Shown here: positions 8,625 to 18,100 of the stretch, piece by piece | Numbering within the stretch: the first letter of the stretch is position 1 | Layout of the letters: every line of letters begins with the position of its first letter | Origin: CAXMMR01 sp965198995 | GTDB lineage: Bacteria > Pseudomonadota > Alphaproteobacteria > Acetobacterales > Acetobacteraceae | Direction of reading: 5' to 3' | Assembly (NCBI GenBank): GCA_965198995.1 | Contig: CBDAQG010000002.1 | Location: forward strand, 248,001 to 312,000 | DNA length: 64,000 bases | Notes under the pieces: model-generated | Told to the model about the DNA's origin: nothing | What the model saw: only the letters and a program-made list of their open reading frames with translations | Databases searched by the model: none | Translations under genes and position numbers: made by a program

Positions 8625-9242
8625 TCAGGACAAATGCGCAGCGATAGCAGCGGTCATCTCCTGGGCGTTGGCGTCGGCGCGGACGGGGGCGAGGTAGTGG
8701 CCGTCGGGGGCGATCAGGTAGAGCACTGAGCTGTGGTCCAGCGTCGTGCCGTCGGGATGGGCGGTGCTGCTGGCGTGGTACTCGCGCTCGACCTGGCGGA
8801 TTTGCTGCGTCGTGCCGGTGAGGCCGAGCAGGCGCGGGCTGAAGCCGGCGACGTAGCCGCGCAGCACGGCGGGGGTGTCGTGCTGCGGGTCGACCGTGAT
8901 GAAGAGCGGCGCGATCTGGTCGGCGCGCGGGCCGAGTGCCGTCAGCGCCGTGGTGAGAGTGCCGAGCGTGGCTGGGCAGACGTCGCGGCAGTTGGTGTAG
9001 CCGAAATAGACCAGCAGGTAGCGGCCGCGCAGGCTGCGGTCGCTGACCTGTGCGCCGGTCGAGGCGGTGAGGGTGAACGGGCCGCCGATCGCGGCGCGAG
9101 GCCGTGGCGTGGGGCCGCCGAGCAGCCACAGATAGCCGCCGGCGAGCAGCAGCAGGGCGGCCGCGGTGCAGGCCAGCAGGGCTGCGCCCTGGCGGTCCTG
9201 CCCAGGGCTCCGGGGCGGCGGGTTACAGTTGCGAGTGGGCAT
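8625..9242 (-). CDS. SCO1/SenC family copper chaperone
   Basis: A 205-residue membrane-anchored thioredoxin-like protein. Residues 20-41 are hydrophobic (anchor), and the copper-binding motif CRDVC (Cys85, Cys89) and the partner His170 (LDHSSVLYL) are all in place. SCO proteins load the CuA centre of cytochrome c oxidase or act as thiol oxidoreductases in the periplasm. The start overlaps the end of the CopD-cytochrome fusion by 20 bases, so it belongs to the copper operon and is its last gene. A family B repeat follows its stop. Confidence 0.93.
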   Translation of the reverse strand: MPTRNCNPPPRSPGQDRQGAALLACTAAALLLLAGGYLWLLGGPTPRPRAAIGGPFTLTASTGAQVSDRSLRGRYLLVYFGYTNCRDVCPATLGTLTTALTALGPRADQIAPLFITVDPQHDTPAVLRGYVAGFSPRLLGLTGTTQQIRQVEREYHASSTAHPDGTTLDHSSVLYLIAPDGHYLAPVRADANAQEMTAAIAAHLS

Positions 9243-11220
9243 GATCCGCTCCGGGTGCGGGGCCCATGCTCATGCCGGGACCCATGTCCATGTCCATCAT
9301 CTTCGGCGCCGCGGTGCTGACCGGGTGGGTGGCGAAGCGCTGCAGCTCGGCGGTGAGTTGCCGCGTGGTGACGGCGTCGACGGGCTCGGCGGCGCGCAGC
9401 CAGCCATGCGCGTCGATCAGGATCTGGGTCGGCGGCGGGCCGTTCGCCGGTCGGCCGGTGACGACGGCGTAGGCGGCGACGACCGAGGGATCGTGGGCGA
9501 CGCAGAGGCCGGCGGCGGGCGTGACGGCGGGCGTGACGGCGGGCGTGACGGCGGGCGCGGCCAGGATCGTGGTGATGCCGGGCAGCGGCGTGGCGGTGGC
9601 GGCGCCGATCAGCACCCGCACGAAGCCGCCGCGCAGCTCGGCGAGGCTGCGCGGACCATCGGCGCAGTCGGCCTGCAGCTCGGGCGCGCGCAGCGCCGGG
9701 GTCCAGTCGCCGGCCTGGTGGACGACGAGGCCGGCGTTGTGGGCGCGCACGTAGTCGATCAGGGCCCAGCGCTGGTCGTCGGAGAGGGTGGCGGCAAAGC
9801 CGGGCATGGCCGGGCCGCCATCGGGGGCGGGGATGCCGTGCGCCAGCCACCAGTAGAGCTCGCCGTCGCTGTGCATCCACAAATGCTCCGCGGTGAGGTT
9901 GGCCGGCGGGATCGGCAGGCTGGCGGCGGCGGGGCCGTTGCCGCGGCCTTCGGCACCATGGCAGACGGCGCAGTGGGTGGGAAACAGGGTGGCGCCCTCG
10001 GCGATCGAGGTGGCGGCGAACGCGGTGGGCGAGTGGAAGAAGCTGGTCGGGTAGGCGGGCACGAACAGCAGGTCGAGATGCGGCACGGCGAGCCAGGCGA
10101 TGGCGATGGCGGCGGTGGCTGCGGCCAGGCGGGGCCAGCGGCGCCAGGGGCCGCGCAGCAGCAGCGCGAAGGCGATCAGCACGGCGCTGCCGGCCAGCGC
10201 CAGCCCGGCGGCCAGCGCCTCGCGGGCGAAGTCGGGGTCTTCGCTCACCGTGTCGAGGCTGAAGCGGTCGGCGAACGGCCAGAGCGGCTGGCTGTGCATG
10301 CCCGGCTGCAGGCTGCTCAGCAGGGCCGCGGCGGCGACGATCGCGAGGCCGACGCCGGTCTGGACCGCGATGCTGCGGCTGAGCCTGTGGCGCGCCGGTT
10401 CGGGGGCGGCGCCGAACAGGGCGGGGGCGAGCTGGTAGCGATTGACGCAGGCGAAGGCGGTCAGTGCGCCGAGCAGGGCAAGCTTGATCAGCAGCATCCA
10501 GCCATAGGCGGTGCCGACGAAGGCGGGCAGGCTGCCGCTCAGCACCCAGCCCTGGTAGGCGGAGGTCGCGACCAGGGCGACGATGCAGAGCTTGCCCAGC
10601 GGCGAGAACCAGCGTGCCGCCAGCCCGGCTGTGCGGGCCGGCGCGTGCCGCACGACGAGGCGCAGCGGCAGCAGGCCGCCGAGCCAGGCGCCGGCGGCGA
10701 GCAGGTGCACACTGTCGGCGGTCAGCAAGAGGCTCAGGCCGGCATACATCGAGGCAGCGTGGCTGTGGCCGGCCTGCAGCAGCAACAGCCCGGTCGCCGT
10801 GGCGAGGGCGCCACGCCAGCGCCACGGCCCTGGCCGGCGGCCCAGCAGCAAGGCGGTGCAGACCAGGGCGGCGAGTTGCAGCACCATGAGGTGGCCGAAG
10901 CTGGTCTGGCTGGCGACGACGGGGACCGCCGTCAGCGCCGCGCCGAGGTCTTTGGCCGACGCCATGTTGGCAGCCTGCCAGACCAGCCAGACCAGGCTTG
11001 CGGCCAGCCCAGAAGCCAGGCTGACCTGGATCAGCCGCAGCAATCGCCGATCCAGGTCCGCCAGCAGCGCCTGAGGCAGGCCGGCGAAGGCGCGCGGGGC
11101 GACGACGCAGCTGAAGGTCAGGGCGCCGAACACCGAGAGCTGGGTTGCCACCGAGGCGCCGCGGCACAGCGCCAGGCCAATCCCGCCGGCGCCGGCGAAG
11201 TCGAAATCCGGTATCAGCAT
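9223..11220 (-). CDS. CopD copper-resistance membrane domain fused to cytochrome c and a redoxin-like C-terminal domain
   Basis: A 665-residue multidomain protein. Residues 1-385 form a polytopic CopD-type membrane domain (GHSHAASMYAGLSLLLTADSV, HLLAAGAWLGGL). Residues 405-500 form a class I cytochrome c domain with CAVCH (417-421) and a likely Met ligand in AMPGF (Met472). Residues 500-640 hold a domain ending in QILIDAHGWLRAAEP, reminiscent of SCO/redoxin proteins, and the tail (640-665) is rich in Met and His, a copper-binding style. A VTPA tetrapeptide repeats three times near 558-569, encoded by 12-bp direct repeats around 9517-9560. The ATG at 11220 leaves 10 bases after copC. Likely role: copper uptake or transfer with electron transfer; inferred. 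Confidence 0.85.
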   Translation of the reverse strand: MLIPDFDFAGAGGIGLALCRGASVATQLSVFGALTFSCVVAPRAFAGLPQALLADLDRRLLRLIQVSLASGLAASLVWLVWQAANMASAKDLGAALTAVPVVASQTSFGHLMVLQLAALVCTALLLGRRPGPWRWRGALATATGLLLLQAGHSHAASMYAGLSLLLTADSVHLLAAGAWLGGLLPLRLVVRHAPARTAGLAARWFSPLGKLCIVALVATSAYQGWVLSGSLPAFVGTAYGWMLLIKLALLGALTAFACVNRYQLAPALFGAAPEPARHRLSRSIAVQTGVGLAIVAAAALLSSLQPGMHSQPLWPFADRFSLDTVSEDPDFAREALAAGLALAGSAVLIAFALLLRGPWRRWPRLAAATAAIAIAWLAVPHLDLLFVPAYPTSFFHSPTAFAATSIAEGATLFPTHCAVCHGAEGRGNGPAAASLPIPPANLTAEHLWMHSDGELYWWLAHGIPAPDGGPAMPGFAATLSDDQRWALIDYVRAHNAGLVVHQAGDWTPALRAPELQADCADGPRSLAELRGGFVRVLIGAATATPLPGITTILAAPAVTPAVTPAVTPAAGLCVAHDPSVVAAYAVVTGRPANGPPPTQILIDAHGWLRAAEPVDAVTTRQLTAELQRFATHPVSTAAPKMMDMDMGPGMSMGPAPGADHAHSQL

Positions 11221-11230
11221 CGGGGCCGGC

Positions 11231-11587
11231 CTAGGGCTTGATGGTGAAGTTGAACTTGCCCGACGTCTTGTGGGTGTCGGTCGAGGTCGCATGCCAGGCG
11301 ACGGTGTAGGTGCCGGGCGGCAGCGGCTTCAGCCCGATGGCGAGGTGGTTGTCGTCGCCGGCGAGGTGGACGTGGCCGTCATCGACCTGGCCGCCCGAGG
11401 CGTTGGTCACGGTGATGGTGGTGAACAGCGGCTCGACGCCTTCGGTGAAGGTGAGCGTCACCGCGGTGGGGGCTTGCGGGACGGTGCTGCCGACGGCGGG
11501 GCTGGCGGTCTTGAGAAAGGCGTGTGCGGCGGCGGGGGTGGACAGCGCGAGCGTGACGAGTGCCGCGGCGGCGGGAGCATGGCGCAT
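11231..11587 (-). CDS. copC: periplasmic copper-binding protein CopC
   Basis: A 118-residue periplasmic protein with a signal peptide ending AAAHA. The mature N-terminal His (HAFLKTASPAVGS) and the C-terminal AWHATSTDTHKTSGKF are the CopC copper-site signatures. The Ig-like fold core TLTFTEGVEPLF is clear. It delivers copper to the CopD domain encoded just downstream (10-base gap). An extra HVH (VDDGHVHLAGDDNH) adds possible ligands. Small normal-length family member; start fixed by the signal peptide. Confidence 0.93.
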   Translation of the reverse strand: MRHAPAAAALVTLALSTPAAAHAFLKTASPAVGSTVPQAPTAVTLTFTEGVEPLFTTITVTNASGGQVDDGHVHLAGDDNHLAIGLKPLPPGTYTVAWHATSTDTHKTSGKFNFTIKP

Positions 11588-11595
11588 GGGGGTTC

Positions 11596-12567
11596 TCACG
11601 GGATGATCGGCTTGCCGATTGTGTTGGGGAACAGGTCGTCGAAGAAGAGGTGGACCAGGCCGACGACGCCGACATTGGTGCCGGTGGCGTGGTTGAGCGG
11701 GATCAGCGCCTCGAGGCCGAACTCGCCCCAATCGGTGAGGTAGATGACGCCGGGCGCGGCGGTCCACGTGGTGCCCTGGCTGCTCGGTCTGGACGCCGGC
11801 GAGGTCCAGGTGAACTCGACCAGCGGGATCATCTTCCCGATGAAGGAGGGCAGGCCGTAATCCTTCACCTGCGATTGCAAATAGGGGACGCTGTATTGCA
11901 AGGTGATGCCGCCGGCCCAGGCGTTGGCGTTGCCGGTGTTGAACGAGGCGGCGATGCCGCCATTGGCGGCGGCGTTGCTGGCCGGCAGGGGCGCCGGCTG
12001 GGTCGCCTTCAGCTCGCGGTCGGCGATCGTGTAGCCGAGCTCGCCGGTGAGCGCGAGCGGGCGCAGCAGCGGGATCGGCAGCTCGTTCAGGCCCTTGCCG
12101 ACATAGGCGGTCGGCGTGGTGGAGCCATAATGGTCGGCGCCGGTGTGGATGGTGCCGCTGCCGCCGAGCTCGCGGATGATGCCGAGCGAGAGGACGAACT
12201 CGTGGTCGGCGTTGGTGTAGGCCTGCCACTTGCCGGTGATGAAGATGTTCTCGAAGCCGGTCTGGGTCTTGGCGCCGTTTTGCTGCTGGATGTCGTAGCC
12301 GTCGTTGACGATCAGCGCGGTGTTCGAGGTGATCGTCTTGTCGTATTCGAAGCCGAGATCGACCTCGTGGGTGGGGCCGGTACCGCCATCGGCGGGGCCG
12401 CGGACATAGGTGAAGGCGGGCAGGGAGGCCTCGTCGGCGACGCCGGGGTCGTCGATGGTCAGGGTGACGGGGAACAGGCGGACGCCGGCGATGACGTGCG
12501 CGGTTGCGGGCATGGCGGCAAGGCTCGCCGTCGCGGCAAGCGCGAGCGGCAGGATGGGCGATCGCAT
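11596..12567 (-). CDS. exported protein of unknown function in the copper operon
   Basis: A 323-residue protein with a signal peptide (MRSPILPLALAATASLAAMPATA). The mature part has many alternating aromatic/hydrophobic strands (VDLGFEYDKTI, YGLPSFIGKMIPLVEFTW, VHLFFDDLF), which suggests an outer-membrane beta-barrel, although I cannot name a family. The ATG at 12567 was taken because the signal peptide follows at once. It ends 8 bases before copC and so is co-transcribed with it. A role in outer-membrane copper passage or copper-linked assembly is inferred from position only. Confidence 0.75.
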   Translation of the reverse strand: MRSPILPLALAATASLAAMPATAHVIAGVRLFPVTLTIDDPGVADEASLPAFTYVRGPADGGTGPTHEVDLGFEYDKTITSNTALIVNDGYDIQQQNGAKTQTGFENIFITGKWQAYTNADHEFVLSLGIIRELGGSGTIHTGADHYGSTTPTAYVGKGLNELPIPLLRPLALTGELGYTIADRELKATQPAPLPASNAAANGGIAASFNTGNANAWAGGITLQYSVPYLQSQVKDYGLPSFIGKMIPLVEFTWTSPASRPSSQGTTWTAAPGVIYLTDWGEFGLEALIPLNHATGTNVGVVGLVHLFFDDLFPNTIGKPIIP

Positions 12568-12635
12568 GGGGCAAGACTCTCGCAGGTTCGGAGTGTCGTT
12601 GGGCGCGGCGATGCCGGCCCGCTGGCAGCAGGACC

Positions 12636-13034
12636 TCAGGCGAGAGCGGGCGGACCTCGTGGCAGGCCGAGGCAGGAGGCGAGCGAGCTTGGCTGCCGGT
12701 CGGCGGCCTCGCGCGGGCGCCAGGCGAGGCGGCGGATCGCCGGGCCGAGCAGCAGCGGCAGCAGGGCGAGCAGGACCAGTGGCAGGGCGAGCGCCAGGCT
12801 GAGCGGACAGAGGGCGGGCGCGGCATGATGCCGCGGCGGATGCGGACCGTGTGTGGGCAATGCGGCGGGTCCGCTGACGCACAGGATGCTGACGGCGTCG
12901 AGCTCGGCCTGCTGGGCGGCGGAGGCATCGTCCGGCAGCACGGTGGCGCCGAGCGCGAGCAGGCTGACAAACGCCAGCATCGCAAGCAGCAGGCCCAGCC
13001 GGCGGGAGGCGCTCGTCATCACGGCCGTGAACAT
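12636..13034 (-). CDS. small membrane protein with Cys/His loop, possible DUF2946-like
   Basis: About 132 residues from the ATG at 13034 (or 127 from 13019). There are two hydrophobic segments (LGLLLAMLAFVSLLALGA and LALALPLVLLALLPLLL). Between them lies a short loop with a Cys (SILCVSGPAA) and a His-rich stretch (HGPHPPRHHAAPALC). Small proteins with this layout (DUF2946) are often found next to copper genes and may bind metal. No strong ribosome binding site decides the start. First gene of the copper operon, 68 bases upstream of the next. Moderate confidence. Confidence 0.6.
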   Translation of the reverse strand: MFTAVMTSASRRLGLLLAMLAFVSLLALGATVLPDDASAAQQAELDAVSILCVSGPAALPTHGPHPPRHHAAPALCPLSLALALPLVLLALLPLLLGPAIRRLAWRPREAADRQPSSLASCLGLPRGPPALA

Positions 13035-13052
13035 CCGTGGGGAGCACAAGGA

Positions 13053-13225
13053 AGGCAAGAGGCTTTGCCCCCTTGACCCCATCGTCACGCGAAGGCGTGC
13101 TTCGCGCGACGGCGGAGCCTTTGAAACATCGCCACATCGGCAACGTCGGACGAGGTGACGGAATGATCTTACATAAGGGGTCTGGGGCCGCACGGCCCCA
13201 GCGGGTCCAGGGCAGAGCCCTGGCC
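13053..13225. repeat. family B composite palindromic element (copy B2), overlapping the start of the next gene
   Basis: Contains the outer arm AGGCAAGAGGCTTTGCCCCC, the GTCACGCGAAGGCGTGC hairpin, the GGTCTGGGGC...GCCCCAG hairpin and the closing arm CCAGGGCAGAGCCCTGGCC. The last part lies within the coding sequence of the following solute-binding protein. Confidence 0.75.
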
Positions 13226-14818
13226 TTTCTTCTAGCGTGTTTCTCGTTTTCTGCTTTTGCCGATGACGTGCCGCGTCAGGGCGGGAGCATGACGATGGCG
13301 TTCAAGGACGACCTGTCCACGCTTGATCCGGCGATCGGTTACGACTTTCAGGACTGGGCGGTGATCCGCTCGATCTTCAGCGGGCTGATGGACTACGTGC
13401 CGGGCACTACCACGCTGCGGCCGATGCTGGCGCAAAGCTACAGCCTGTCGGCGGACGGGCTGACCTATCGCTTCGCCTTGCGGCCGGGTGTCGCGTTCAG
13501 CAACGGGCGGGCGCTGGTGGCGAGCGACCTCGTCTACTCGCTGACGCGCACGCTCGACCCGCGCACGGCGAGCCCGGGGGCGCCGTTTCTGGCGGCGATC
13601 GACGGGGTGGATGCGTTCGTGCATGGCCGCAGCAAGGTGGTTGCCGGGCTGTCGGCGCCTGATCCGGCGACGGTGGTGATCCGGCTGTCGCATCCGAGTG
13701 CGGCGTTCCTGCAGGCGCTGGCGCTGAACTTCAGCTTTGCGGTGCCGCGCGAGGAGGTGGAGCGGGCGGGCAATGATTTCGGGCGGCATCCGGTGGGCAC
13801 CGGGCCGTTCGTGCTGGCGGAGTGGCGGCCGGGCGAGGCGCTGACGCTGGTGCGCAACCCGCACTACTTCGAGCCGGGGATACCGCATCTGGACCGGGTG
13901 ACAATTCGGGTGGGCGAGGAGCCGCTGACGGCGGTGCTGCAGATCGAGCAGGGCAGTGTGGACGCGCTCGGCAACGACATTCCGCCGGCACGCTTCAACC
14001 AGATATTGCACGACCCGGCCTGGAACGGGCAGGTGGCGCGGGCGCCGAAGCTCGAGACCGTCTACCTGGCGATGAAGACCAACCAGAAGCCGTTCGACGA
14101 TGTGCGGGTGCGGCGGGCGGTGGCGGGGGCGATCGACAAGGCGCGGCTGGCGAAGCTGCTGAACGGGCGCTACGTGGTCGCCGACCAGGTGCTGCCGGTC
14201 GGCATGCCGGGCTACGATCCGGGCTATGCCGGGGCTCCCTACGATCCGGCCGCGGCGCGGGCGCTGCTGGCGCAGGCGGGCTATCCGGACGGCTTCTCGA
14301 CGGTGCTGTACTCGAACAACACCGATCCCAACCCGCGCCTCGCCCAGGCGATCCAGCAGGACCTGGCGGCGATCGGCATCCATGCCGAGCTGCGGGCGCT
14401 GGCGCTGCAGACGTTCAACGCGGCGGCCGGCTCGCCGAGCGACGCGCCGCTGGTGTGGTCGGGCGTCGAGGGCTGGTCGGAGGACTATCCGGACCCGTCC
14501 GACTTCTTCACGCCGATCCTGTCCTGCGGCAGTGCCAAGCCGGGCGGCTGGAACTGGTCGTTCCACTGCGATCCGACGCTGGACGCGGCGGCCGAGGCGG
14601 CGGACGCGATCTATCAGCCGGCGCGGCAGGCCGAGCGGCTGGCGGCCTGGCGGGCGGTGTTCGCCGGGGTGATGGCCGAGCAGCCCTGGGTGCCGCTGCT
14701 CGATGCGCGCTTCAACACGCTGCATAGCCGGAGGCTGGCCGGGCCGGAGGCGCTGATGGTCGACCCGATCTATACGCCGATCAACTACGCGCATGTTTGG
14801 GTGACGGACGGGAAGTAA
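13163..14818 (+). CDS. ABC transporter substrate-binding protein, family 5 (peptide/opine type)
   Basis: A 551-residue periplasmic binding protein of the DppA/OppA family. Markers are GGSMTMAFKDDLSTLDPAIGYD, the domain II block YRFALRPGVAFSNGR, HPVGTGPFVLAEW and VRRAVAGAIDK. It would deliver peptides, opines or similar ligands to an ABC importer, but no permease or ATPase gene is adjacent, so it is an orphan. The ATG at 13163 has GAGG 7 bases upstream. The first residues and the start of the signal peptide (up to GRALAFLL) are encoded by a family B repeat, so the export signal seems partly built from repeat DNA. A shorter start is not available before the signal peptide. Confidence 0.88.
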   Translation: MILHKGSGAARPQRVQGRALAFLLACFSFSAFADDVPRQGGSMTMAFKDDLSTLDPAIGYDFQDWAVIRSIFSGLMDYVPGTTTLRPMLAQSYSLSADGLTYRFALRPGVAFSNGRALVASDLVYSLTRTLDPRTASPGAPFLAAIDGVDAFVHGRSKVVAGLSAPDPATVVIRLSHPSAAFLQALALNFSFAVPREEVERAGNDFGRHPVGTGPFVLAEWRPGEALTLVRNPHYFEPGIPHLDRVTIRVGEEPLTAVLQIEQGSVDALGNDIPPARFNQILHDPAWNGQVARAPKLETVYLAMKTNQKPFDDVRVRRAVAGAIDKARLAKLLNGRYVVADQVLPVGMPGYDPGYAGAPYDPAAARALLAQAGYPDGFSTVLYSNNTDPNPRLAQAIQQDLAAIGIHAELRALALQTFNAAAGSPSDAPLVWSGVEGWSEDYPDPSDFFTPILSCGSAKPGGWNWSFHCDPTLDAAAEAADAIYQPARQAERLAAWRAVFAGVMAEQPWVPLLDARFNTLHSRRLAGPEALMVDPIYTPINYAHVWVTDGK

Positions 14819-14823
14819 GGCAA

Positions 14824-14991
14824 GGCCAGGGGCGTCGCCCCTGGACCCGATTAAAGGCGGAGCCTTTAAAATCCATTTGGTCGTCGGCGGATTAAACGGC
14901 GTCGCCAGGTGAGGACGAGCGCATCAGGCCCTCAGTGGATGGGGTCTGGGGCCGCGGGCCCCAGCGAGGTCCAGGAGCAGAGCTCCTGGCC
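14824..14991. repeat. family B composite palindromic element (copy B3)
   Basis: Outer arms GGCCAGGGGCGTCGCCCCTGG (14824) and CCAGGAGCAGAGCTCCTGGCC (to 14991). Inner modules are TTAAAGGCGGAGCCTTTAA and GGTCTGGGGCCGCGGGCCCC. Lies between the solute-binding protein and the giant glycosyltransferase. Confidence 0.75.
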
Positions 14992-15107
14992 TCGGTCGCC
15001 AGCAGACCGTCGCGCGCGGCGCGTGCGATCGTATGGTCGACGTGCCTTGCGTGCTCATCCAGTCGATGGCACGGGTCGTATGTCACCCAGGGGAGGGGAC
15101 GGTCCGC

Positions 15108-18100
15108 ATGCTTTGGAAAGAGAGCCCGAGCAGCGCCACGGTTCATGCCGCGCAGCCGACGATGCCGGCGAGCCCCGGCATTGCGGCGCTGGCGCTGCCC
15201 GAGCTTGACCCGCTCTTTCGCCAGGCCGAGCGGCTTGATCACGAGAGCGCCTGGTTCGGCCACGTGCCGTTCGCGCAGTGGCTGGTGCGGGCGGCGCAGC
15301 CGCGTCTGCTGGTCGAGCTCGGCACCCACTCGGGGATCTCCTACGCGGCGTTCTGCCGGGCGGTGGAGGCGGAGGGGCTGGCAACGCGCTGCTACGCCGT
15401 CGACACCTGGCAGGGGGATGCGCATGTGGGGGCGCTGCCGGAGGCGGTGTTCGCCGACCTCGAGCGCTACAACCAGGCGCGCTTCGGCGGTTTTTCCCAG
15501 CTTTTGCGCTGCACCTTCGACGAGGCGGCGGCCAAATTCGCCGACGGCTCGATCGATTTGCTGCACGTCGACGGGCTGCACACCTACTCAGCGGTGCGGC
15601 ACGATTTCGACACCTGGCGGCCGAAGCTGTCCGATCGGGCGGTGGTGCTGTTCCATGACACCAACGAGCGGCTGGCCGATTTTGGCGTCTGGCGGTTCTG
15701 GGCGGAGGTGGCGGCCGAGCATCCCGGCTTCGAGTTCGTGCACAGCCACGGACTGGGGGTGCTGTGCGTCGGCGAGGCGGCGCCGGCGGCGGTGCGGGCG
15801 CTGGCCGAGCTGTCGCCGCGCGAGACGGCGGCGGTGCGTGGCCGGTTTGCGCGGCTGGGCGAGCGTTGGGAGGTCGAGTCGCGGGCGTTGCTGCTGGCGC
15901 GCGACGTGGCGGCGCGCGACGGCCATATCGATGGCCTGACGCAAGCGCTGCGTGACGCGACCGTGCGGGCTGGGGAGGCGGCCCGGCTCGACACGGAGCG
16001 GGCGGCGCTCGACGAGCGGCTGGCGGCGATGGAGGAGTCGTTGCGCGTTGCCGCCAGCCTGCGGCGCGCGAACACCGAGCTGCGGGCCTCGCACCAGGCG
16101 GAGATCGACCGCGTGGTGCGGGCGACCGACGTGCGCCTGGCGCCGCTGCGTGAGCAGGCGAGCCACGCGGCAGCGCTCGAGGCGGCGCTGGCGGCGGCGG
16201 ACCGGGCGCCGATCCGCTGGTTCATCGTGCGGTTTCTGCGCTGGCATGGCCGGCGGGTCGTCAAGGCGGCGTGGTGGGTGATCACGCCCTGGCGGATGAA
16301 GCGGCGGTTTGCCGAGATGCGGGCGCGGGCCGTGGTCGCGATGCCGGCAGTGCCGGCGGTGCGGGTGGCGATGGTCGCAGCACCGGCACTGGCTCCGCCG
16401 TCGCCAGCGTCGAGCGCGGAGGAGGCGGCCTATGCGCGCTGGATCGCCGACATCGAGCCGCTGCAGCAGCGTGGCGGGGCGCCGCCGGTCGTCGACGGGC
16501 CGGCCGAGCCGGGGGTGCGGTTCAGCCTGCTGATCGGGCTGGTGGAGGCGCCGGCGCTGCTGGAGCGGACGCTGGCGTCGCTGCGCGCGCAGCTCGACGG
16601 GCGATGGGAGGTGCTGATCGCCACCCCTGATGGCCAGCGGCGGGCAAGCGAGCGGCTGGCAAGCGAGCGGGTGGTGGGGGAGCGGCAGTTGCGCCGCGTC
16701 GGGGTGGAGCCGGATTGGGATCGGGGCGCGGTGCTGCAGCACCTGCTCGGGCAGGCGAGCGGCGCCTGGGTGGCGGTGCTGGACGCCGGCGACGTGCTGG
16801 CCGGGGATGCGCTGGGCGTGCTCGACGGCGCGATCGCCGCGGTCGGGGACCTGGCGGTGCTGTATGCCGACGAGGATTTTCTGAGCGCCGACGGGCGGCG
16901 GGTCATGCCCCAGTTCAAGCCTGACTGGTCGCCCGAGCTGCTCACGGCCTACAACTATTTCGGCCGGCTCGCCGTGCTGTCGCGGCCGCTGGCGCTGGCG
17001 GCGGGTGGCTTTGCGGCGGGTGCCGGTGCGGGCGCCGAGTGGGGGCTGCATCTGCGCCTGAGCGCCGCGGCGGAGGCGGCCGGGCAGCGGATCACCCGGG
17101 TGTCGCGGGTGCTCTGCCACCGGGTGGCGGGCGGCGCCGACCGGCCGGCGCCGGGCAGCCTCGCGGCCGAGCAGAACCGGGCGGTGCTGGCGGCGCATTG
17201 GCGCGCCCGGGGCGCTGCGGCCGGGATCGAGACGCAGCCCGACGGCACGCAGCGCAGCCGCTGGGCCAGCGCCGACACGCTGGTCTCGGTGATTATCCCC
17301 AATCACGACAGTCCGGACATGCTGCGCCGCTGCGTGACCGGGCTGCTGGAGGGCACCGGGCATCGCCGGGTCGAGCTGATCATCGTCGAGAACAACTCGA
17401 CCGACCCGCGCACGGCGGCGCTCTATGGCGAGCTGCAGGCGCGCGCCGTGCGGGTGGTGCGTCATGACGCGCCGTTCAACTACTCGGCCGCGTGCAACCG
17501 GGGTGCGGCGGTGGCGACCGGCGCGCTGCTGCTGTTCCTCAACAACGACATCGAGGTGGTCGAGCCGGGCTGGCTGGGCGAGATGGTGCGGGTGGCCGAG
17601 CTGCCCGGGGTCGGCATCGTCGGCGCCAAGCTGCGCTACCCGGACGGGACGCTGCAGCACGCCGGCGTCGCGGTCGGCATCCATCTCTACGGGCTGATGT
17701 TCAACCGCGGCGACGAGGCGGCGTGGGGGGTGTTCGGCTCGCCCAACACGACGCGCAACTGGCTGGCCATCATGGGCGCCTGCCAGATGGTGCGGCGCGA
17801 GGTGTTCGACCGGGTCGGCGGCTTCGACGAGGCCTACACGGTGGCCAACAGCGACGTCGCGCTGTGCCTGCGCGCCTACAAGGCGGGCTGGCGCACCGTC
17901 TACACGCCCTGGGCGGTGCTCGTGCACCACGAGGGGGCGACGCGTGGGCATACCAATCCGGCGGCCGACATGGCGCGCTCGGCGCGCGAGGTGGCCCGGC
18001 TGGGCGTGGAGTCGGACCCGTTCCTGCACCCCGAGCTCAGCGGCTTCTTCGCCGTGCCGCGGCTGCGCGTCGCCGCCGAGCCGAGCCTGCGCGACGTGCT

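Noticed and set aside
9166..11241. A 691-codon plus-strand open frame opposite the CopD fusion
   Set aside because: Gly/Gln/Ala-rich antisense sequence; the minus strand encodes recognisable domains.
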